From NCBI GenBank assembly GCA_021307315.1, contig JAJSPD010000003.1, positions 1,240,001-1,304,000 on the forward strand: DNA of 64,000 nt, in the 5' to 3' direction. Below the pieces are notes generated by a model. It was not told the DNA's origin and did not search any database. It saw nothing but the letters and a program-made list of their open reading frames with translations. Both the position numbers and the translations under genes were made by a program. Source of the stretch: Bisporella sp. PMI_857. Its lineage: Eukaryota; Ascomycota; Leotiomycetes; Helotiales; Helotiaceae. This document shows positions 43,657 through 53,367 of the stretch, one piece after another; position 1 is the stretch's first letter; each line of letters starts with the position of its first letter.

Positions 43657-45852
43657 ATGGAGCCCAAGCCATCCCTCAAGGTGGATTGGGATGTACCGCT
43701 TTCTGAAGTGAAGACAGTGGATGGCAAGGAAAGTGTCTGGCATCTACTGTACGAGGCCTCAAGACACCAACACAACCAGGACAATCGACAATCCGCTCTC
43801 CTCAACCTAAAGTTTATCACGACTAGTTATTCCAATATTAAATCTGATGTTACTTTCTTGGAGGAGATCGCGGACCCATTCTCTGATTGTGCTTGTGCAA
43901 ACTTCGCACCATTCTCGACCGCTGATTACGAGCACGGAGAGGGTGAAAGGCTGAATTTAAGGCTGACAGAAGCCGGAGAACTGGATGGATGCAATCATTA
44001 TGTTGCTCTGTCTTATTGTTGGCAACAGCTTGAAACGATAGAAGATCATGGCATTGATCATCATCCACCTGTGGGATACAATATTGAGACGATAAGGGGA
44101 GTCCGCATGAATAGGGCACCTCCAATTGTGATACATCGAGCTATAAGATACGCAGCAGCATACGGATTTCGTTTGATCTGGATTGACCAGGAATGTATAG
44201 AGCAAGATGACGTAATGGAAAAACAGCAAAGTATCCAGTCAATGCACCTAATATATCGACAAGCCAAGCAGACTGTGGCATTGTTAACCAGTCCGGTACT
44301 TAAGCAGCCTCACCTTGACATTTTCGACGCCATAGGATCCACAGATGGCCACAAGGCGGTCGTTACGTCTTGGTGGAAGGAAGAGAACAAAGAGTTATTC
44401 GAGTCAATGGACTTCTTCAAAAGAGGTATCGAGCTGACAGAAATCCTTGCCAACGACAGGTGGTTTTCAAGAGCTTGGACCCTCCAAGAAAGTCTAGTTG
44501 CAGGCGGTCCACTTCATTTTTTGATCCCATGCCATTCCTCACTTCACAGGCCGAAGTGGCTGGGACCTATACCTCAACAGCTGGTGCTGAGTGAATCATT
44601 CATAAACACCTGTCTTGCGAACTCGTTTTTTAACCTCTTGGGAGCACGGGCCGCGCAGAAGTTTAACGGGTATTCCGAGCTCTGCTTCAGAGGCGAGAAA
44701 ACAAAAAACGTCTTGCTCGACGCAATTCCGGCATACAAAATGTCTCCACAGGTGGCTAAATACCCACAACTAGCACGATTATCTGCCTTAGATGCTTGCA
44801 ATATGCTTCTCGACCGTGGAATACTGGAGTCTTCTGATTTGATTGCTATTCTTGGCAACCTGTGCCAATATCAAATCCGACTAGACACAAGCAATATCAG
44901 TGGGGCTGGCCTGAGCTTCTCGATTTGCGCCCTCGCTCTTTCTCTGCTGAATGGCGATATAAGCCTCTTTCTTGCGTTGGAACACGCTTTGGAGCCTTTC
45001 TCATTGGCAGAGGTTAGATGGAAATTTGGACGCGGTATCTCAGTTGCATCACTTTCGGAGGGAAGCAATTTCGCCCATAAGGCAGATATATCAAACTCAA
45101 TATATTTACCTTCATGGATTTGCAGAATACAGCCAGCTGTTCTGACAGTATCTGGGCCGCTTGTCGCTGGAACGCTGTGGAGTTTCGACGACAAAATCGA
45201 TTTTGTTGATGAAAGGGAGTTATTTGAAGATCGTTGGAAGTTAGGCCAAACTTATGATTTAATGCTACAGATCTTCTACTCCATCTTGGGTACTATGCAG
45301 AAACGAAATCATACAGTGTTAGCAAAAGCAGTTTTCACAGCCGCCTATTTTCGAAGTCTTCCTAGCTATCTTTCGAGCGATTTACGCGCTGTGCTTGAGC
45401 CGCTCATTCCTGACACGAAAGCCCTATATAAGCACCAGTCCTCTTCGAATTTTGAATGGTGGTTAGTGAGGAGCGTGATGGAAGAAGGCATTATACATAT
45501 TGGATCTATGGGTACACCCACATCCGAGTGCTCAAAGCATGAACAGACATTCGTCCTACTGAGGAATTCCAATGTAGATCTGGAAGTCTCGCAGCAACTG
45601 TTTGTACCGCGCCGTGTTCTGGCCATGGACGAAGTAAGCTCTGCTGTGCGTCCCTCCCCAGAGTCCATCCTTTCTTGGTGGACCAGCTATTTAGGAGAGA
45701 ATGATAGCGGGCAGGAGAGCTTAGAGCTTCTGAGCAGCCCCACTAAATTGCATTTGTCCAAAGAGGTCTTGTATTGTGGATCTATGGAGCACTTCTATGA
45801 ATGCGAAGTCAAGAATTATCTTCTTATGCAAGATCTTAAGCAACATAAGTAG
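43657..45852 (+). CDS. HET-domain protein
   Basis: Single-exon gene of 731 residues. The heterokaryon-incompatibility domain is complete: YVALSYCW at residues 115-122, RLIWIDQECIEQDD at about 172-185, and WFSRAWTLQE at about 269-278. The remaining 440 residues show no recognisable repeat or second domain. HET proteins carry TIR-like folds and trigger programmed cell death on non-self recognition or act in fungal immunity; many are orphan and fast-evolving. The start is the first ATG of the frame. Neighbours do not reveal a recognition partner such as a NACHT or SesA gene. Confidence 0.9.
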   Translation: MEPKPSLKVDWDVPLSEVKTVDGKESVWHLLYEASRHQHNQDNRQSALLNLKFITTSYSNIKSDVTFLEEIADPFSDCACANFAPFSTADYEHGEGERLNLRLTEAGELDGCNHYVALSYCWQQLETIEDHGIDHHPPVGYNIETIRGVRMNRAPPIVIHRAIRYAAAYGFRLIWIDQECIEQDDVMEKQQSIQSMHLIYRQAKQTVALLTSPVLKQPHLDIFDAIGSTDGHKAVVTSWWKEENKELFESMDFFKRGIELTEILANDRWFSRAWTLQESLVAGGPLHFLIPCHSSLHRPKWLGPIPQQLVLSESFINTCLANSFFNLLGARAAQKFNGYSELCFRGEKTKNVLLDAIPAYKMSPQVAKYPQLARLSALDACNMLLDRGILESSDLIAILGNLCQYQIRLDTSNISGAGLSFSICALALSLLNGDISLFLALEHALEPFSLAEVRWKFGRGISVASLSEGSNFAHKADISNSIYLPSWICRIQPAVLTVSGPLVAGTLWSFDDKIDFVDERELFEDRWKLGQTYDLMLQIFYSILGTMQKRNHTVLAKAVFTAAYFRSLPSYLSSDLRAVLEPLIPDTKALYKHQSSSNFEWWLVRSVMEEGIIHIGSMGTPTSECSKHEQTFVLLRNSNVDLEVSQQLFVPRRVLAMDEVSSAVRPSPESILSWWTSYLGENDSGQESLELLSSPTKLHLSKEVLYCGSMEHFYECEVKNYLLMQDLKQHK

Positions 45853-46562
45853 ATTAGTATCATAAATATGATATCATCTGATCAAGAATTAGATAAGTTG
45901 ATAATCACTGCTCATTTTAGTGGTTTAGTGGTATGTTTTCCCTGCTTGCCTGGAATGATAGGCAACGGCTATAGAAGACATACAGCCACTTTCCTATATT
46001 TCTAGCTAATGAGATGTGCAGTGGCAAACCGAGGACTCCACCTGTGCTTCTCCTATCAACACCATTAACTGAGTCATTTTGTGGCCAACATCTTGGTAGA
46101 TATAAAAATGATGCGACGAAAAGGGGTTTCAAGACTTGAATCTATAAGATACCGCATAATTCCTCACTTTAACAGTTATACCGCTCCGTGACTGCATAAC
46201 ACACCATGTTGGGTACTAATAGAAAGAGGAATCAGGACAATTGATTTACCAGCGTCAGTATCTTCATCAAATGCAGGTCTCTTTCCAAAGATTGCTGCGA
46301 ATATATCCGATCAGAAAAAACTATGCTTCAACTAATGGCGATATTAATTTTTGATCGGCTGGAGTTGCGAAGATACTTAGATATGGTCGGGATGTGAGAA
46401 AGCCCCAGCCCCACAATTGGGGCTTGGCGGCATTAAGTCACTGTATTATGGTCATTTTGATGACAGTACGCTACCTTCTGTCATCAATTACTCCTTCTAC
46501 CATGGGATTACATTTAGAGCTATCTTGTCTCAGTAACCGTGTCTTCTGATAGGGCCACAAGA
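45853..46562. promoter_or_regulatory. Upstream region of CYP51
   Basis: 710 bp between the HET gene and CYP51. It contains an inverted repeat AAGCCCC...GGGGCTT (46400-46406 and 46419-46425; 12-nt spacer) about 140 bp upstream of the CYP51 ATG. No clear SRE match was seen, unlike in the ERG1-ERG25 promoter. Confidence 0.4.
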
Positions 46563-48234
46563 ATGTGGGCAGCATACGGAGACGTTCCTCTCTTTGCGCA
46601 GGTTGCCATTGTCCCGATTGGGTTTATCGTGCTGGCTTTTGTTCGACATATCCTTCAGCAGCTTGTTTTTGTCAACAAGAATGAACCACCTCTGGTATTC
46701 TCCTGGATCCCTTTCTTTGGGTCGACTGTGGAATATGGTATTGATCCGTACAAATTCTACTTCAAATACCAGAAAATAGTGAGTGTCAAGAAATTCATGG
46801 TTGTCCTGCTACGCTCTTGGAGCTGAACGATTACAGCATGGAAACACCTTCTCTTTCATTCTCATAGGAAGGAAGCATACAGTGTGCCTTGGAACCGAAG
46901 GAAACAACTTCGTTCTCAACGGTAGTCAAAATGAAATCAGCGCGGCTGACATTTACCGTGGTATCACTGTCCCGGTTTTTGGCAAAGATGTCTGCTACGA
47001 TTGCTCGCCAGCTAAGTTCATGGAGCAAAAGAAGGCATGTGAAACGATCATTCAATTAAGTTAGACTCGACTTATTAATGCGTCCTAGCTACTGAAATAT
47101 AGCTTGACCACAGAAAAACTAGAATCTTATGTTCCCATATTTCTCAATGAAATACAGGGTTATATCACTAATGCTGAATCCTTCCAAGGAGAAAAAGGTG
47201 TTTTTGATGTTGTCGAGAGCATCGCGGTCATGACTATCTTTACTGCAGCAGCCTCGCTTCAGGGCAAAGAAGTTCGTGACCACTTTCATGGAGAAATGGC
47301 AGGTCTCTACCATGATCTTGATAAGAGTTTCATCCCAATCAATTTCTACATTCCAGGTTTGCCACTCCCCGTCAACCGAAGGAGAGATCAGGCTCAGAAG
47401 AAAATTGCGTCTATCTACCGAAGTATAATCAAAGCGAGACGAGAGCTCGGGGAAGACAGCAAAGCTAATAATGATATGATATGGAATCTGATGGGCTCAA
47501 CATATAAAGATGGAAACCCTGTTCCTGATCATGAAATTGCGAATATAATGATTGGGTTACTAATGGCAGGCCAGCATAATTCCTACTCAGTCGCCTCGTG
47601 GATTCTATTTCATATAGCCGACAGACTAGATATCCAAGAAGCACTGTTTCAGGAGCAATTAGTGGCCTTTGGCTCGGATCTTGATACTTCGTCGAGTCAC
47701 AGCATTATAAATAGGCTACCTCTTCACAAAATGGTAGTTCAAGAAACGCTTCGTATACATGATCCAATCCACACCATGATGCGAGCGATCAAAGCGCCAT
47801 TGACTATTGTATCGCATCATCAGCCAACTTTATTAGACCGTGTATACCGGATTCCAACATCACATATTCTTGTCGCAGCGCCCGGAATCACTGCTCGTTC
47901 CGAAGAATTCTTTCCTGATCCTACGAAATGGGATCCCTACCGCTGGGAAACCATTCTTGATGTCTTGTCCAGCTCAGAGAAGGACATGACTGGACAGACG
48001 CCTCTTTCTAAAGGTTCAGCATCTTTCTTCCTACCTTTCGGAGCCGGACGACATCGTTGCGTTGGAGAGACATTTTCCTATCTCCAGTTGAGCGTCATGA
48101 TTGCGTATTTGATACGCAACTTCAAGTTTCGACCTCTTCCTGGAGCCGAGTTTCCCAAGCCTGACTATAGCGCAATGATCACAAGGCCAATCCTTCCCGC
48201 TAGACTACGATGGGAGAGGAGGGTCAAAATTTAA
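46563..48234 (+). CDS. ERG11: Sterol 14-alpha-demethylase (CYP51), likely paralog
   Basis: Three exons, 46563-46778, 46837-47034 and 47089-48234, giving 519 residues. N-terminal anchor VAIVPIGFIVLAFVRHIL is followed by NEPPLVFSWIPFFGSTVEYG, typical of CYP51. The substrate-recognition region IYRGITVPVFGKDVCYDC keeps both tyrosines. I-helix: MAGQHNSYSVASW. ExxR: ETLR. Haem loop: FGAGRHRCVG, with the Cys ligand. The enzyme removes the 14-alpha methyl of lanosterol/eburicol and is the azole target. The second intron (47035-47088) is GC-AG: AAG|GCATGT to CCTAG, giving KKLLKYSLTTEKL at the junction. I-helix and K-helix contexts diverge from usual CYP51B, so I suspect a CYP51A-type paralog; this is not aligned. 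Confidence 0.9.
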
Positions 48235-48858
48235 GCATGTTGCACTTGCCAAAAGAGCATAAAATCCACTTGACAAGAGACGGTCTCCATTACATGCTTA
48301 GCTATAAGAACTTAATGGGAACCAGCTCATTCTAGATGTCGTTTACAGCCTTTACGACAGCTGGATTTCGAACCCGTAGCTTTTCCGATACCATACTATA
48401 ATTTACATGAAAATTTTGCACCAGGAGGAAATGAGAAGGTTGCGAGCTACCGCATGTGCTCTGTTCGAGGTGTAGGAGAAGGTGGTGGTTGAGACAATAC
48501 TCAGTAACTTTCTATCTCCCGGAAATGAAGATTGTGGGCGCCTCAACGCGCATGTGGACCAGTCGGTGAATGTACACTACGCTGGATGTGTGCCATGAGG
48601 TAAGAAGAGCCCCAATATCATGTTTTGAAATAATACGGTCGCATGTCTGCGAATTGCCTGAGTGACCCGAGTCTTCTGCTACGTTAGAGCATTCGATACT
48701 TTCATCTGATGTTCTTTTCTGAATCTCCATAGCTCGTCATCTCAATCTAACCTCAATTTAAAGAATCCTTCCACATCCAGCTTCACAAGAGGGGAATCTC
48801 AACGCGCTGATATCGGAAGCCTGACTAAATTAGTGAATGGGTCGGACTGGATTATGTC
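48235..48858. other. Intergenic between convergent CYP51 and ASCH-like gene
   Basis: 624 bp of 3'-flanking sequence. No gene recognised. Confidence 0.5.
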
Positions 48859-49523
48859 CTAGTCCCCATCTTGTTGCAGACGCGTCTTCTTTTCCTTCCC
48901 ACCTTTGCGAATGCCACCTGAGAGCGTGGTCGACTGCTTCCCCGGAAATTTCGGTTTCCTAGAGAGAAAGCGTCGAATATCTGGAATAATTAATAAGACG
49001 AAGGATATGCCACGTAGCTCAAAATACCTTGTGATGCAGGCTCCTTCTCATCTTCCGCACGTTCTGTATTGTCAACGGGCCAGATTGGCACGGAATGGGC
49101 TGATATAGCAGTAGTTTTCATATCTCTTAGCTCAAGAGCCATTTCCTCCTTAACATAGCAGTACTTCTGTGGTGCGCCAAGGAGCCAGCGTTTGGTTTTC
49201 AGCTGCAACAGAGTAATCGGAGTGTCCAGGGCTTCCAGCTTCAGGATCTCATATGCGAACTTGCCGCCGTCCATCTTCCCCTGGTTGAAGTCGGAATTTC
49301 GAATAAATCCTCCGTCTACAATCTCCCCAGGGCGCTTTCCGTTGCTGACTTCCGCTATATACTTGATGGCAGATACGGGGCTCGGCTCATATATCCAGAA
49401 GCGCGTCACGCGGCTCGGAAGCAAGTACCCGCGAAATTCATGGTTCTTCTTTTGATTGACGATATGATCGAGGTGAGGCTGGGTGATTGAGATGATTATA
49501 TCCGATTTAATGCCCGACGCCAT
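48859..49523 (-). CDS. ASCH/PUA-like domain protein
   Basis: Two exons, 49028-49523 and 48859-48980, giving 205 residues. The domain starts DIIISITQPHLDHIVNQKKNHEFRGY and continues with VTRFWIYEPSPVSAIKYIAEVSNGKRPGEI. This is a PUA-like/ASCH beta-barrel pattern in which short 'P-H-x-x-x-I' and 'E-x-R' stretches line an RNA or nucleotide pocket. The C-terminus is Lys/Arg-rich (SRKPKFPGKQSTT, KGGKEKKTRLQQ) and is reached only after splicing. ASCH proteins are thought to bind RNA or hydrolyse modified nucleosides; the role here is unknown. The start is at an ATG directly before the conserved domain. Confidence 0.75.
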
Positions 49524-50308
49524 GACGGAAGAAGATCGAAGCTAACCTTGTCTATGTTTATACAAAAGAGGTTGAAACCGCGTGACGCGCGGTGGACGTG
49601 TAGTTGGATTATCTCGGCACGTGCATCTAGGAAGGGCTGTGGCGTATCCTCGACCATTAATTAAGCTTCAACCCTATGGCAACAAATACCCCTTTTAATA
49701 CTCTCGAGATGTATATTCCCCTGTCGTACGCTTTCGCGTCCCAACTTTAAGAGGCATTCTTCCGCTTTCTGAGACTGGTCAAGCCGGAGAGCGTATTAGT
49801 AGCGGTAGCCCAACAGCACTCGTACGAGGCTGGAGCAAGGTACTATAAATAATACAAGCATTGACCTGACGTTACGAAGGTTCCAAATGCGAATGAGCAT
49901 ATGTGCAAGTGGTAGACATTATCGGCATGGTGTATGATCCTTTATACTTGGGCTGGCATCATTACTTCGGTTCACATCTGAGTGAGTAGACCTCGTTTTC
50001 TCAGATCTAAAGTGTGGACTTATTTTCAACACACTCAGTGCTTTCACATTTAGTAAACCTTTTTCTCCAAGACGCAAGAATTGATTAACAATTATTGTAT
50101 TCCTCTATCCTATACTATATAATCCATCCTATCACGTAATCAATCTATCGCTAACATCCAGGGTATCCCGTAAACCCACAACGCCTCGTGCTAAAACACC
50201 AACGGTCCCATGCCCATGGGTTGTGTCACCAAATATTAAATGACAAAAGAAAGTTGTGTGATCGTATGTCGTGTATAAAGCTTGCTGCTCCCAGATAGAT
50301 ACGTGCCG
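49524..50308. other. Intergenic, no gene recognised
   Basis: 785 bp between tandem minus-strand genes: promoter of the ASCH-like gene and 3' flank of the coiled-coil gene. No gene recognised. Confidence 0.5.
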
Positions 50309-52686
50309 TTACTGCATTCCTCCTTCCATAAGAATCTCTCTCAGCGCATCGTGATCAACATCAACCGGCTTCACTTGACTAGGTGCTTTCTCGGTTTTCT
50401 TGACAAAACCTGGAACTGGTCCTTTCTGATTAATTCCCGGTGAGCGGCCCATGAACGCCTTAAGAGGGTCTGCGGGTGGATTAGGCGAAGAGACAACTCG
50501 TATTTGTGGTGTCTTCGGGGTGTTTGGTGATCTGAGATTGCTGGTAGACTTGGCAGGACTCACTCCCCATCGACCGAAGACCCAGCCTCCTACTTTCTTG
50601 CCAATACCTGCTTCACCACCAGAGTTGGCGGAATTTGCGGAATTTGCAGAGTTGATGGATCGCGCATCACTGTTGTAACTTGTGCCCATGCTGGAGCGGA
50701 GATATGTTGTGCTATTAGTGCCAAACCTAGAGAGCGTAGGCTGAGCAGTAACCATGGACGAACTGGTCAAAGCATCAATAGAGAGCGTGGATATAGGCGT
50801 ATTAAGTCGGCTCCGTGGTTGGAATCCCCGCCCGGTAATGGTCAGCTGAGAAGGGCGTGATTTGAGAGTATGAATGTCGATACCAGAAACAGAAAGGATG
50901 GATTCGTGCGAAGTTGAGCGTCGTAGGCTCGGCTGAAATTGTGCGGACCATTCTTCGTGGCCATCACCGTGATCGATGTAATTATTCGAGTCGTTAGACA
51001 TATCTGAAGGGGTTAAGTCATCCTCAAGGGATGGCATACTCGGCGTTTGCAGGTCCTCGATATCTTCAACATCATCATCCTCCTCTTCATGAATAACATG
51101 AGGCTGGAGATTGACAGGCTGGACAAAGCTTCGAGTCGAGACCTCGGATCCTCGCTTTCGATGTCGATTGGGAACGAACTGTGGCGACATTGGGTCAACG
51201 CTAGAACCTGGAGATGTGGGCCTAGACGAGTCTAGATCAAACCCTTTGTCGAACAGGCCGCTGTGACGATACATGGACTGAGGTGAGCTTGGAACAGACG
51301 ACGGCGCAAAATCTGACATTTGGCCTGACTGCATCGACCATCGATTAGTAGGGGTAACCGGGGTGGGAATAGTGACTGAGGTTTGCGACAATATTGCACT
51401 AGCGGTATCGTGACCCCTTGCTGAAGTTCTAGGGGACATGTTTCTGGGAGGTGTAAATATCGCCGTGTTGATAGGGGTCCGTTTCTTCTTTGGACGTCGG
51501 ACCTCCTCCTTCTTGGGAGCGTGATAATGGTGATGAATGTGGAGAGCTTGCGAGATGACCTTGGCTTCTGATTCAGGTTCTTTCGGTGCCAATTCAGCCT
51601 TAAGTGTTGGTGGACCACTTTCATTGTCTCTATCCAGCACTGGTTGATGCATGAGAAGCTGTTCTCGCAAGGACTGGACCTCGTCGTTCGAGTTCATCAG
51701 CATCTCACGTAGTTCCACAATGCCCAATTGAAGGTTCGCATTATCCTGCAATATGTCCTTAACGAAATGCGAGACCACGTTACTGCCATTCCTATTGCCA
51801 GTCATGGCCGCCGCGCCCTTTAAACGTCCTGCGGCTGTGTCAAGCTCTCGCTCCACTGCACGTTGTCTCTCCATCCGACCGAGAACCTCAACATGACGCT
51901 CTCTTTCCTCCTTCGCTTCACGCTCTATTCTCTCCAGCTGGTCCTGCAAGTCGAGCAAATGCCTCTCTGCTCTTTTCCATCGCTGTATAGCTGATCGTTC
52001 CTCTGCAGCTGTTGTTACGATTGTCTTCTGCAAAACTTCCTGCTCCTGCTCCAAAGCAGCCATCTGTGCTTCCAGATCATGAGTTCTGGATGCGAGGCAT
52101 TCCAATCTGCGTAGTTCCTGATGGGTTGACTGTAGCGTCGCTTCGAGCGCTTTGATATGTGCTTCAGATTCAGTTACAGTGGTGTTAAGACCTTCGAGTT
52201 GATCAAGGAGTCCGCGATTCTCCTCGATAGTTTTCGCATTTTTGGCCTCGAGTTCTTTCTTGTCCAGCTCCAGCTTCTCAATTTTGGCGCTCATCTCGAC
52301 TCGATCGCGCTCCGCATCGACCATGTAGGCTTCATGGCGAACAAGCAGCGCCTGAAGAGAAAATGTTAGCCCTTTGCTCATTTTTAAATCTTCTTCACTT
52401 TCGGCAGCCATGGCTCTGAACATGTCTATGGTGAGATACACCAGTCTTTCTCAAGGGTGTGTATGACCAAATGACCCGGTCCCACCCTTGGGGATCACAA
52501 CATTCCACGTACCTGACCAAGCTGCGCTGCCCTCTGTACGTCCTTCTCAAGATCATCGAGGGCGCTAGAGTTGTGATTCAGATAGGCGCAATCTAATCTG
52601 CCACAGCAACAGCGGAGATTTGGGCTGGTTGCCGAGTGTGTCTCTGGAATGCTGTCGAGAAGCGCCTTGAGATCGTCATCTGCCAT
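50309..52686 (-). CDS. Large coiled-coil protein, conserved in ascomycetes, unnamed
   Basis: Two exons, 52513-52686 and 50309-52351, giving 738 residues. The short N-terminal domain (DDDLKALLDSIPETH, with RCCCGRLDCAYLNHN carrying four Cys, then LDDLEKDVQRAAQLGQALL) is followed by 250 residues of unbroken coiled coil rich in Glu, Leu and Lys. DILQDNANLQLGIVELREML reads like a conserved interaction helix. The remaining 400 residues are Ser/Pro/Thr-rich, probably disordered. I do not recognise a named family member. The layout resembles polarity, septum or spindle-pole scaffolds, but that is only an analogy. The intron lies after LGQ, and exon 2 restarts in frame with ALLVRHEAYMVD. ATG 52686 opens the acidic domain. 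Confidence 0.7.
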
Positions 52687-53367
52687 GGCGGGCACTAAGC
52701 TTGTGATACGACGGACGAAATGGCTGTGTCGCGTTGTACTTGTACCATGCTGGCGACTGCAAAAGGGGTGTCACGGATTATTTCACCATTACACAGTGAT
52801 CAAGAATGGATGGACGGGGTGTTGGTGGTTGGGGATTGTATATTGAAGTGGGCTTGCGATCTTGAGTCGGAGCGGATGCGAGGCAGAAGCCACAAACCTG
52901 AACTGGGTCTATTGCCAAGACCCTTGAATCCAGGAACATAAATAGGAAATCACGCGTATGATTGGCTGTGATGACCTCAGAGTGGACGTCACTTTGCTGG
53001 CGCGATGAATAACATGTGGCTGGGTGCCCAGGGTAGATATCAATGGGAACACGTCGCGATGAACCATAACACGCTCAAAATATCGTTCATGCAGCAAATG
53101 TGTACCTCTGTCACTGGTTTATTCTTGGGACTTCTTGATGAATGAAATCAGAGGGACAGGACTAAATCTTGCTGAAAGACCACTCAAAACGAGACCTATT
53201 TGGCCAGGGGTGGGAAAAAAAATATTCACTTGCTCATTTCTAATTTCATCTGCTGTGACCCCACCTCAATCTCGCCTTGAACCCACCGCAGCATTTTCCA
53301 TTCATACTTACTGCAGTCATAATCATGTGCAACTTGAGCCGCTAAGGCAAAGACATGGGTGGGCCTT
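52687..53367. other. Intergenic, no gene recognised
   Basis: 681 bp between tandem minus-strand genes; contains the coiled-coil gene promoter and the 3' flank of the AIFM3-type gene. No gene recognised. Confidence 0.5.

Noticed and set aside
46783..47064. Apparent truncation of CYP51 after MEQKK
   Set aside because: The stop lies inside a GC-AG intron. Splicing 47034 to 47089 restores the family sequence.
51232..51624. Basic 130-codon minus-strand frame within the coiled-coil gene
   Set aside because: It overlaps the Ser/Pro-rich part of the true gene in another frame and is low-complexity.
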